From assembly GCA_905221605.1 (NCBI GenBank), contig CAJNDS010002650.1, positions 244,648 to 308,647 on the forward strand: DNA of 64,000 bases, given 5' to 3'. This document shows positions 46,663-58,500 of the stretch, piece by piece (position 1 is the stretch's first letter; the number at the start of each line of letters is the position of its first letter). Source of the stretch: Symbiodinium natans (taxonomy: Eukaryota > Sar > Dinophyceae > Suessiales > Symbiodiniaceae). The position numbers and the translations under genes are program-made. The notes under the pieces were generated by a model. It had not been told where the DNA came from. It ran no database searches and saw nothing but the letters and a program-made list of their open reading frames with translations.

Positions 46663-48949
46663 AACGGCACTTCTCACGAGAGGTATGCGTCTGGGACGCT
46701 GAATTTTATAAAACGGCGTCCTAACATAAACGACTTTTCCGCGACTCGTGAAGCTACAAAACACTGCAAATAACGATACGGGAAGCATGTGCGACACAAA
46801 TCGCTCTAGTCGAAGCGCGGCAAAACGCGCGGGCGGAGCGGGGTTGAGGGTTTTCCATAGGTTTTCTATTGGATTTAATTTATTTCCTGGGGTTTTCTAT
46901 TGGTTTTGACAGGTTTTCATTGGTTGTTATAGGTTTTCTATTGGTATTGGTTTTCTATTGGTTTTTATTTGTGTTCTATTGGTTTTCTAGTTGTTTCGAT
47001 TTGTTTTCTATTAGGGTTTAGGGTTTTCCATTGGTTTTCTATTTGATAGGGCTTGGTGGGGTTTAGGGTTTAGGTTTTTCTATTTATTTGTTTTTTATTG
47101 GTTTTTATGGGTGTTCTATTGGTTTTCTATTTGTTTCGATTGGTTTTCTCTTAGGGTTGAGGGTTTTCCACAGGTTTTCTATTGGATTTAATTTATTTCC
47201 TGTGGTTTTCTATTGGTGTTGACAGGTTTTCATTGGTTGTTATAGGTTTTCTATTGGTTTTTATTTGTGTTCTCTTGGTTTTCTATTGGTTTCGATTGGT
47301 TTTCTATTAGGGTTTAGGGTTTTCTATTGGTTTTCTATTGGATAGGGCTTGGTAGGGCTTAGGGCTTGGTAGGGCTTAGGGCTTGGTAGGGCTTAGGGCT
47401 TGGTAGGGCTTAGGGCTTTGTAGATATATGGGCTTCGAAGGGCGCTTAGGGCCAGGGCTTAGGGGCTTAGGCTTTGCTGGGATCAGGGCTTGGCAGGGCT
47501 TCGGGCTTTGCAGGGCTTTGGGTTTAGGGTTTAGGGTTTTCCATTGGTTTTCTCTCGGGTGTTATTGGTTTTCTTTTGGTTTTCTGTTGGTTTCGATCGG
47601 TTTTCTATTGGTTTTTGTAGGTTTTCCATTGGTTTTCTATTTGTTTTTATTGGTTTTCTATTGTTCTGTATTGTTTTTTATTGTTTTTTTTTTGGTTTCT
47701 ATTTTAGGTTTTTTCTATTTGTTTTTTTATTGGTGTTCTATATTGGTTTCGATTGGCTTTCTATTAGGGTTGAGGGTTTTCCATAGGTTTTCTATTAGAT
47801 TTAATTTATTTCCTGTGGTTTTCTGTTGGTTTTTATTGGTTTTCTATTGTTCTGTATTGATTGGTGTTCTATTGGTTTTCTATTTGTTTCGATTGGTTTT
47901 CTATTAGGGTTTAGGGTTTTCATTGGTTTTCTATTGGATAGGGCTTGGTAGGGTTTAGGGTTTGAGGTTTAGGGTTTAAGTTTTTTTTTTTGTTTTTTAT
48001 TGGTTTTTATTGGTGTTCTATTAGTTTTCTATTGGTTTCGATTGTTTTTATTAGGGTTTAGGGTTTTCCATTGGTTTTCTATTGGATAGGGCTTGGTAGG
48101 GCTTAGAGCTTTGTAGATATAAAGGCTTCGAAGGGCGCATAGGGCCAGGGCTTAGCGGCTTAAGCTTTGCTGGGATCAGGGCTTGGCAGGGCTTCGGGCT
48201 TTGCAGGGCTTTGGGTTTAGGGTTTAGGGTTTTCCATTGGTTTTCTCTCAAGTGTTATTGGTTTTCTTTTGGTTTTCTGTTGGTTTCGATCGGTTTTCTA
48301 TTGGTTTTTGTAGTTTTCTAATTGGTTTTCTATTGGTTTTTATTGGTTTTGTATTGTTCTGTATTGTTTTTTTGGTTTTTATTGGTTTTTATTGGTGTTC
48401 TATTGGTTTTCTATTGGTTTCGATTGGTTTTCTATTCGGGCTTCGGGTTTTCCATTGGTTTTCTATTGGAAAGGGCTTGGTATGGTTTAGGGTTTAGGTT
48501 TTTCTATTTGGTTTTTATTGGTTTTTATTGGTGTTCTGTTGGTTTTCTATTTGTTTCGATTGGTTTTCTCTTAGGGTTGAGGGTTTTCCATAGGTTTTCT
48601 ATTTGGATTTAATTTATTTCCTGTGGTTTTCTATTGGTGTTGACAGGTTTTCATTGGTTGTTATAGGTTTTCTATTGGGTTTTAATGGTGTTCTATTGGT
48701 TTTCTATTGGTTTCGATTGGTTTTCTATTGGGGTTTAGGGTTTTCTATTGGTTTTCTATTGGATAGGGCTTGGTAGGGCTTAGGGCTTGGTAGGGCTTAG
48801 GGCTTTGTAGATATAAGGGCTTCGAAGGGCGCTTAGGGCCAGGGCTTAGGGGCTTAGGCTTTGCTGGGATCAGGGCTTGGCAGGGCTTCAGGCTTCGTGT
48901 CGGGATCTTGCCAGGCCGAGTTCTTCGCGTCTCCGGCAGCAACTACAGC

Positions 48950-49720
<771 letters not shown>

Positions 49721-49724
49721 GTCT

Positions 49725-51900
49725 ATATTGATAGTTGCTTCTGCTTAAAGTATGGCGGGCAATCGAAGGAAGCAGTCATCGAGGCTTCTGTTCGAGGCCG
49801 CAGGTTGCCGCAAGTTGCTTGGACGGCAGTGTTCGTATGCGGGAAGTGTTTCAGTGCTTTGTGTCGTGACCGAATCTTTGAGTGTCAGTGTTGCTGTTGC
49901 TTGATACAGCGAGCGGTGCCAAGACCCCGGCCAATGCAAGCTTTGCGAGCTCTCCAAAGACAGCATCGCCGCGTTGTCGCGGAGTTCCCCGTTTATTCCT
50001 ACGAGGCAGAACCTTTTCCGACTGTTTGATTTTTTGTGTTCGGTCCAACTGCGGCAAAAGTTCGTAGAAACAAGCAGTCGCGCCGCCAGGTCCATTGGGT
50101 TTAGGGTTTAGGGTTTAGGGTTTAGGGTGTCTCAGTGAGTGGGCGCGCTGGTGCTGAAAGCACCCAGGCGCGTGCCCCGACTTGCAGGAGCCCACCCGCG
50201 CGCTGGCGCTCCACCCTCGCCTTAACCTCTACGAGTTTAGGGTTCTTTTGAATTCTGGTATATTCTGATCGTGTTTTTGCTATTTTTCTTTTTTCCAGGG
50301 GTTGGGTTTAGAAGCTCGGCATCGATGCAGAAGTTCGCAGCCCCTTGGCGTTGCAAGGGATGATGTCCATCATTCGAGGGCTTCTGGGCGGGCCAAAATC
50401 AGAGGTTTGGGACCTTTGTGGGGGTTGCTGCCACCGTCGCCTCGCTGATGCTGCATCCGGAACGTCTTGTTTGGGAGGCGGCGGCTTTGTGATGCCTTCA
50501 AAAAGCGCCAGAAAAGTCCGAGGTTTGGGCTTGGGGCTGGCTGCCGCTTTTGCTTCTTCTTTGTTGGGGTTCCTTGTCGGTGTTGGAGGTTTGGCATCAG
50601 GGTCCTGTCAGGGGCCTTCCGGGCAGGGGCCGCCCAGGCAGGGGCCTGCCAGGCAGCCTCCGTCTGGACTGGCTCTGACGGCGTCTGGTCGCCACCGCGC
50701 TCCGTAGGGCTTCTGGCTTCGGAGCTACCTCGCCTGCCGGCTTCGACGGCCCCGAGCTCACTCAGTTTAGGGTTTAGGGGTTAGGGGTTTAGGGTCCAGG
50801 GCTTCGGGTTTAGGGTTCAGGGTTCAGGGTTTAGGGTTTGCTTTTTTTTGGGAAAGCTATTCCATCCAAGACTTGTCCATAGGTGGGGGGTCAAAATTGG
50901 GCGGGGAGAGATGGGTGGGGTGGGCTGTGCGACTTGATTGCGAATGTGTGCAGACTGTGGGGATTGGTTTGGGATTGTTGCGACTTGAGTGGATCAGCTT
51001 CTGCGCACAGCCTGTGTGGGCAGTGTCTTCAGGGTTTACGGTGGAAAACTCAGGAAAGAGCTCTGGAAGTTTTTGGCCACACGTGGCCACATTTCTGGGA
51101 AGTATGAGAGGCCCCAGCACACATCGATAAACCGCTTGGAAGAGCCAGCTCTTGTTCCTTGTTTTGATGAGCTTCCATCACTATCTGCAGGGTTTAATGT
51201 CAATGATGCGGTCTGCGCATTGGATCTATGGGCTTTATGAGCCTCTCTTCCGAATACACGAATACCCCTAGCAGGCAATCTCAGTTTGCTTTTTAGCTTT
51301 GGTTGGGCCGCCCTAACCAGTCACCACAATTGCCGAACAGAATGACAGGACGCAAAGCCGTTGCTCAAATGAGCGGGGACCCCAAAGCCCTGAGCGAATC
51401 TGTCGGTAGGGCTTGCGGGCATCACTTGCCCCTTACTTGATAGTTGCGAGGTCACGAGTATCCCAGACTGGCGACAAAGAACTGCGAAAAGGGAAAGCTC
51501 GTTTTCGTAGAGTGGGGTTGAAGTAGAAAAGAACAAAGCACCAAACAGAACACCGTGGCAACATGAGAGTCAATATAACACCAGAAGCACTTGAGGGGCA
51601 AAGTAAGCTCTAAGCCTTAATCCCCGAAACCCTGAAGCATTCTTTAACGACTGTTGCCCCAAAGACTTGAGCAAGCGGGTCGCCGTGAAGTGCGCTCTTA
51701 AGCGCTGCGTGCAAGACAAAAGCATGAGCTGCGCGTCTGGGCCCCCGTAGGCCCGCGCAGCGAATGCAGGTTTTGGCGCGCGCAGCGCCTAAATTTTTTA
51801 AATAACCCTAAATCCCTTAAACCGAGAACCCTAATCCCTAAATCGTAAAAACCCTCAAAACCCTAATTCCTAAACGGTAACAACCCTGAAAACCCTAATT
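49725..51900. other. stretch with short telomere-like runs, no recognised gene
   Basis: TTTAGGG runs of a few units at 50,099-50,128 and mixed variants at 50,765-50,840. The ORFs at 50,345-50,707 and 50,857-51,130 lack family features. From 51,800 the sequence carries CCCTAAA-type phrases in the opposite orientation (aaccctaatccctaaa), just before the large TTTAGGG block, so the motif changes direction at about 51,905. Confidence 0.5.
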
Positions 51901-51904
51901 CCAA

Positions 51905-54900
51905 AACGGTTCAGGGTTTAGGGTTTAGGGTTTAGGGTTTAGGGTTTAGGGTTTAGGGTTTAGGGTTTAGGGTTTAGGGTTTAGGGTTTAGGGTTTAGGG
52001 TTTAGGGTTTAGGGTTTAGGGTGTAGCACGGGTCAGCTGAACGTAATAGTGTGAAGACATGCCCACCCCAAGGCCACCCTATCACAACTCACTGCGAAAC
52101 CAAACCGGAGCCAGCCAAAACCAAGCCAGCCATTCAAAATCCGCGAAACCGAGCCGGAGCCAGCCCAAACTAAGGCAACCATTCAAAACTCACACGTCGA
52201 ACATTCTTGGAGGATTCTGAAAACTAGTTAGAACAGCCCAAGCCTTTAGTGACTAGACTTCTGGGTTTTTCTTGGGGCCATAAGGCAAAGGATCCCCCTT
52301 CAGGTTTACGCGAAGGGGACGGTCTGGGCCGAAGGGCCCTCTCACAGAAAACTCAGGCGTGAACTTGCAGGTTGTGGGTCACTTGGGTCCATAAGGCAAA
52401 GGACTCTCCTTCAGGTTTGCGCGAAGGGGACGGTCTGGGCCGAAGGGCCCTCTCAAAAAAGAGGTTGCACTGCACCCCTAGTCTGGCCCAAAGAACCAGA
52501 GCAGGGCCACCACCAGGTTTAGGGTTTAGGGTTTAGGGTTTAGGGTTTAGGGTTTAGGGTTTAGGGTTTAGGGTTTAGGGTTTAGGGTTTAGGGTTTAGG
52601 GTTTAGGGGGTTTAGGGTTTAGGGTTTAGGGTTTAGTAGCACGGGTCAGCTGAACGTAATAGTGTGAAGACATGCCCACCCCAAGGCCACCCTATCACAA
52701 CTCACTGCGAAACCAAACCGGAGCCAGCCAAAACCAAGCCAGCCATTCAAAATCCGCGAAACCGAGCCGGAGCCAGCCCAAACTAAGGCAACCATTCAAA
52801 ACTCACACGTCGAACATTCTTGGAGGATTCTGAAACTAGTTAGAACAGCCCAAGCCTTTAGTGACTAGACTTCTGGGTTTTTCTTGGGGCCATAAGGCAA
52901 AGGATTCCCCTTCAGGTTTACGCGAAGGGGACGGTCTGGGCCGAAGGGCCCTCTCACAGAAAACTCAGGCGTGAACTTGCAGGTTGTGGGTCACTTGGGT
53001 CCATAAGGCAAAGGACTCTCCTTCAGGTTTGCGCGAAGGGGACGGTCTGGGCCGAAGGGCCCTCTCAAAAAAGAGGTTGCACTGCACCCCTAGTCTGGCC
53101 CAAAGAACCAGAGCAGGGCCACCACAGGTTTAGGGTTTAGGGTTTAGGGTTTAGGGTTTAGGGTTTAGGGTTTAGGGTTTAGGGTTTAGGGTTAGGGTTT
53201 AGGGTTTAGGGTTTAGGGTTTAGGGTTTAGGGTTTAGGGTTTAGGGTTTAGGGTTTAGGGTGTAGCACGGGTCAGCTGAACGTAATAGTGTGAAGACATG
53301 CCCACCCCAAGGCCACCCTATCACAACTCACTGCGAAACCAAACCGGAGCCAGCCAAAACCAAGCCAGCCATTCAAAATCCGCGAAACCGAGCCGGAGCC
53401 AGCCCAAACTAAGGCAACCATTCAAAACTCACACGTCGAACATTCTTGGAGGATTCTGAAAACTAGTTAGAACAGCCCAAGCCTTTAGTGACTAGACTTC
53501 TGGGTTTTTCTTGGGGCCATAAGGCAAAGGATCCCCCTTCAGGTTTACGCGAAGGGGACGGTCTGGGCCGAAGGGCCCTCTCACAGAAAACTCAGGCGTG
53601 AACTTGCAGGTTGTGGGTCACTTGGGTCCATAAGGCAAAGGACTCTCCTTCAGGTTTGCGCGAAGGGGACGGTCTGGGCCGAAGGGCCCTCTCAAAAAAG
53701 AGGTTGCACTGCACCCCTAGTCTGGCCCAAAGAACCAGAGCAGGGCCACCACCAGGTTTAGGGTTTAGGGTTTAGGGTTTAGGGTTTAGGGTTTAGGGTT
53801 TAGGGTTTAGGGTTTAGGGTTTAGGGTTTAGGGTTTAGGGTTTAGGGTTTAGGGTTTAGGGTTTAGGGTTTAGGGTTTAGGGTTTAGGGTGTAGCACGGG
53901 TCAGCTGAACGTAATAGTGTGAAGACATGCCCACCCCAAGGCCACCCTATCACAACTCACTGCGAAACCAAACCGGAGCCAGCCAAAACCAAGCCAGCCA
54001 TTCAAAATCCGCGAAACCGAGCCGGAGCCAGCCCAAACTAAGGCAACCATTCAAAACTCACACGTCGAACATTCTTGGAGGATTCTGAAAACTAGTTAGA
54101 ACAGCCCAAGCCTTTAGTGACTAGACTTCTGGGTTTTTCTTGGGGCCATAAGGCAAAGGATTCCCCTTCAGGTTTACGCGAAGGGGACGGTCTGGGCCGA
54201 AGGGCCCTCTCACAGAAAACTCAGGCGTGAACTTGCAGGTTGTGGGTCACTTGGGTCCATAAGGCAAAGGACTCTCCTTCAGGTTTGCGCGAAGGGGACG
54301 GTCTGGGCCGAAGGGCCCTCTCAAAAAAGAGGTTGCACTGCACCCCTAGTCTGGCCCAAAGAACCAGAGCAGGGCCACCACCAGGTTTAGGGTTTAGGGT
54401 TTAGGGTTTAGGGTTTAGGGTTTAGGGTTTAGGGTTTAGGGTTTAGGGTTTAGGGTTTAGGGTTTAGGGTTTAGGGTTTAGGGTTTAGGGTTTAGGGTTT
54501 AGGGTTTAGGGTTTAGGGTGTAGCACGGGTCAGCTGAACGTAATAGTGTGAAGACATGCCCACCCCAAGGCCACCCTATCACAACTCACTGCGAAACCAA
54601 ACCGGAGCCAGCCAAAACCAAGCCAGCCATTCAAAATCCGCGAAACCGAGCCGGAGCCAGCCCAAACTAAGGCAACCATTCAAAACTCACACGTCGAACA
54701 TTCTTGGAGGATTCTGAAAACTAGTTAGAACAGCCCAAGCCTTTAGTGACTAGACTTCTGGGTTTTTCTTGGGGCCATAAGGCAAAGGATCCCCCTTCAG
54801 GTTTACGCGAAGGGGACGGTCTGGGCCGAAGGGCCCTCTCACAGAAAACTCAGGCGTGAACTTGCAGGTTGTGGGTCACTTGGGTCCATAAGGCAAAGGA

Positions 54901-55101
54901 CTCTCCTTCAGGTTTGCGCGAAGGGGACGGTCTGGGCCGAAGGGCCCTCTCAAAAAAGAGGTTGCACTGCACCCCTAGTCTGGCCCAAAGAACCAGAGCA
55001 GGGCCACCACCAGGTTTAGGGTTTAGGGTTTAGGGTTTAGGGTTTAGGGTTTAGGGTTTAGGGTTTAGGGTTTAGGGTTTAGGGTTTAGGGTTTAGGGTT
55101 T
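51905..55101. repeat. telomere-repeat higher-order array: five 495-bp units alternating with (TTTAGGG)n
   Basis: Six blocks of nearly perfect TTTAGGG (51,905-52,022; 52,518-52,635; 53,129-53,261; 53,756-53,890; 54,386-54,519; 55,015-55,101) alternate with five copies of one unit (52,023-52,517; 52,636-53,128; 53,262-53,755; 53,891-54,385; 54,520-55,014). Copies differ only by a few bases (for example ggatcccc versus ggattccc), and the period is 613-629 bp. Each unit starts GTAGCACGGGTCAGCTGAAC and ends CCACCACCAGG or CCACCACAGG. No ORF crosses a unit. The array is interstitial: genes continue on its right. Confidence 0.95.
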
Positions 55102-55525
55102 ATTGAACTTATTAAGGGTTCAGGTCCGGGGAAAGTTTCGAGGAGTTTTGAGGAGTTTTGAGGAGTTTTAAGGAGTTTCGAGGAAAGTTTCCAGGAGTTT
55201 TTTTTTTGGATTTTTGATAGGGTTCATGCTCAGAACGCTGGGTCATGCTCGTGCGTGTAACACTCGTGTAGCACTGTAACACGTGCAACCAGACTTTGAG
55301 GAGTTTCGAGGGTTTTTTTTTTTTGGGATTTTTGATAGGGTTCATGCTCCGAAAGCTGGGTCGTGCTCGTGCGTGTAACACTGTGGGTCATGCTCATGCG
55401 TGTAGCAGTGTAACACGTGCAACCAGACGCTGTAAGTCCTAGGCAGGCGTTGGTTCTTTTGCATGGATACGCCGTGCTGTCACGCTGCCGCGCCTCTGCT
55501 GTACTTGTCAGGGCGCAAACACCTA
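55102..55525. repeat. short duplicated segments after the telomere-repeat array
   Basis: Several gaggagtttY units at 55,138-55,200. Then a ~65-bp phrase (ggatttttgatagggttcat ... gctgggtc.tgctcgtgcgtg) occurs at about 55,207 and 55,325, and gtaacacgtgcaaccaga occurs at 55,277 and 55,410. These lie just beyond the 3' end of the Helitron coding region and may contain its terminus. Confidence 0.55.
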
Positions 55526-55529
55526 CACT

Positions 55530-58500
55530 TCACATGTCACACGGGAGAAGAACTGCATAGGTCCAATGTGTGACCAAGGATGCTGCGAAGTCCGCTTCAC
55601 TCACTCTTTCAGGGCCACGCTGCAACGAATCGAACCGGTACATGGCGCCATCGGCCCCCCAGCGGTAGGCCACCCAATGCTGGTTGTTCCAATTCTGCAC
55701 CAGAGCTGTCGCGAGGTGCGCCTGGTCCACGGATTGCACCGGCTCGTCCAGGTTGAGCGCAATGCCCCGGTTGAAAAGAGCGGCATAAAGGATCTGGACT
55801 GAATACCACCCTCCAGGCCTGATGTGTTCACTCTCGGCTTCATCAATGCCTTGCCATTCCTGGAGGTATGTCTCGGCAGCTGTGGCCATGTCCTCTGGGG
55901 TGAATGCTGTTTTGCCCAAAGCATTGTTGAGCGCGTGCATGCCACATTGCGCTTCTTGTTGATGTTCGAAGAATGTGCCCACTGCTGCTGCCGCTGCTGC
56001 GGCAGCTGCAGCCTCTGCTGCTGCAGCCGCCGCGGACATGGCTCGCTTGCTGGCTGCGGCCTTGGCTTTGGCACTTGCTGCCTGCTTTGCTTTCGCCTTG
56101 GCGGTCGCCTTGGCCCTCCTTTTGGCTGTTGCTTTTGCCTTGCTCTTCGTCTTTGGCTTGTTCGTCTTGGCGTCCTGCACTGCGTCGTCTGCTGGCGCAT
56201 CCTTTGCACGCTGCTCCTCCAGGTAGGTCCTGCGGTTGAATGGCTGCATGCTCTCCAGAAGCATCTCGTAATGGTCGTGGCCGTGGGCTGGACGCACGAC
56301 GCTGTCCCATAGTTCTTGCAAGCCTTGCTGCTTGGGCCCAGGGCTCTTCGCCAATTTGCTCTTCAATTGTGCCAAAGCCCATGCGGCATAGTGGTTGTAC
56401 TTGAGGCTCTCTCTTTGGAAGCGCTCCAGCGTGCACAGCTGCTGAGTTGGAGAACGGCTCAAAGCCACATATGCAGAGCCAGGCTCCCGCACTGACTTGT
56501 CGAGCCGGGCGTGCACGCCGGCGTGGTAAGTGGCAGCCTGACTTTTGTGGATGGTGCAGGCCTTGGCCAAGGTGAGCGGGAACTGCGTTCGGTCAGCTTT
56601 GTTGCCATCTCTGTCCTGAAAGGTGGCGGTGGTTCGCCGGATGGCTACTGCTGCGCAGGCGTTGGCGCTTTCCCACTTGCTGCCCGCGTTCTTTTCAAAC
56701 TTCACCCACAGCTTGGTCACCTCCTTGGTCTATTGGTGAAGATCAATGCCTTGGATGGTGCCCCGTGCGCCGTTGACCAAACCATCTCCCACATCCAGGT
56801 TCTTCCGCAACATGACTTGGGCGCCCTCAGCCACGGTCAACAATGCTTCCAGGCCGCCGGTGTCATCCGCGCGCGGCCATGCCTTTTCTGCAGGTAGAGG
56901 TGCGCCAGTCTTCACGGAAACATCCACCGAAGGGCATTCATACAGGACGCTGCCAGTGCGTTCAATGTGGTTTTGGATGTAATGGGAATTGTGGTTTGCC
57001 ACGGCATCTCGGGTTGCAAACAAGTGGACTGCTTCTGGTGATGGGCGAGGATTCGCAGAGTGTTTGTTGACGACCCGGCTCTGCAGAATCTGGATGTCCT
57101 GCTCGGTCTGCTGGCCCACCCTCACGCGTGCCAGGAGCGCTGCCCACTCGGGGTCTTTGGCTGCGCGTTGGTTGCCTTCCAGCTCGCGCAGCTCAAAGCA
57201 GCCCCATAGCTTGCTGGCAAAGATCGGTAGGCCTGGAGGGACAAGCAAGCTAAAAACCCAGCGCCGAAATCTGTTTGTGTGCTGCAACACAGGAGGATGT
57301 ATATCATTGTGCTGCGCGCGTGTTTCATGTCATGTTTTGGCACCCCTCCAGGCCTTTGGGCGGCGGCAGCTGGTAGAGATCGCCAATAAGAATCAAGTGG
57401 ACACCGCCGAAGGGCAAGTGCGGCATGTCCCGCGCCAGTCGCAGGTGTTGATCCACCCGCTCCAACATGGCCTCGGACACGAAGCTCATTTCGTCTATCA
57501 TGAGGACGTCGACGTGCTTCCAAAAGGCATGTAGCGCAGCGAGCTGCTCCCCACGAGGCAATGGCACGTCGCAGGCCTTGCCGTAGCTCTGGTTGATGAC
57601 CGGCAACAAGAGGCTGGAATGCAAAGTGACGCCGTTGATGTTGCACGCTGCGACTCCTGTAGGCGCTGCCAATACCACACCTCGACCGGCCTGCCGCAGC
57701 ATATGAGCGGCTGCTCTTGCCACCACCGACTTGCCGCAGCCGCCTGGCCCGTGAATGAGCAAGCGGAGCCGGCGCAGGTTGTTCCGGTTCTTGGAGTGTG
57801 GCCCATCGAGCACCGATCGCAGCACGTACTCCATGCACTGCCTCTGCTTCAAGACCTGAGGCGACGGGTCTTTGATGGCCAGCATCTCCAAAGCTTCCTG
57901 GCAGGCAGACGGCTGACGCACAAATCCAAACACAAATGATAATGTCTCGTTGAATTTTACCCGCCCGGCCTCGCCGCCTTCGACTGGTGCGAAGATGTCA
58001 GTAGCAGGGCCGGTGGGCACGGTGTCCGGGGCCATGAACTCGATGTCGTTCCCGTGCCTGTCCTTGAGAGCCTGCATGATGCGCAGCGAGTCCTCGTAGT
58101 TTTGCTCGTCTGCCCGGCAATGGACAAGGCCCATCATGTTTCCAACGTTGGCTTTGAGGTACATGAACGACTGGACCGCCTGCAGCTCCCTGGCTGCTTG
58201 CACAGTGCCATCGAGCTTTGGCAGGGCGATGGATTCCAGGAATGTGGGGTGGCGCTCCAAATCCTTCACAATCCGATGGAAGGCAGCTGCGTGGCTTCCT
58301 CCATCCTCTTCTCGGAGCCAATCGCCAGGCTCTGTCCAAACAAGATGCAGCAGCAGCTTTGAGTAGTAGAACTCTTCCGGCTGCAAGTCTGGATTGTAAT
58401 TGCGATGCCCGACGATGGCCGGCCTCTTCCTTGGTTCTGGCTCCTCCCCCATCTTCTTGGCAACGAATTTGAAGCCGGCCACGAAATCAAAGAATGTGAT

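Larger units (their letters stand above)
44876..48910. repeat. higher-order repeat of TTTAGGG, GGTTTTCTATTGG and AGGGCTTGG blocks
   Basis: Short TTTAGGG runs, long tracts of ttggttttctattgg variants and a block (atagggcttggtagggctta ... gggcttcRaagggcgc ... gctttgctgggatcagg) recur in the same order. Copies of the third block start near 45,137, 47,340, 48,085 and 48,760. The 88-bp satellite and a CA tract are inserted at 45.6-46.7 kb. All ORFs of the phenylalanine/leucine-rich kind here are artefacts. The region looks subtelomere-like. Confidence 0.75.

Noticed and set aside
44909-48612. Phenylalanine-rich membrane-protein-like ORFs
   Set aside because: They follow from the GGTTTTCTATTGG repeat, which gives hydrophobic residues in every frame.
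55015-55101. A true chromosome end at the last TTTAGGG block
   Set aside because: Sequence continues for 9 kb with an intact-looking gene, so as given the array is interstitial; misassembly remains possible and is listed as a test.
55824-56312. + strand ORFs opposite the Josephin and linker region
   Set aside because: They are antisense shadows; the - strand frame carries the protease and helicase motifs.
57325-57354. The helicase looks truncated by a stop after GDLYQLPPPKGLEGCQNMT
   Set aside because: Removing a 121-bp GC-AG intron joins it in phase to the missing C-terminal helicase motifs, so a splice site explains it better than truncation.
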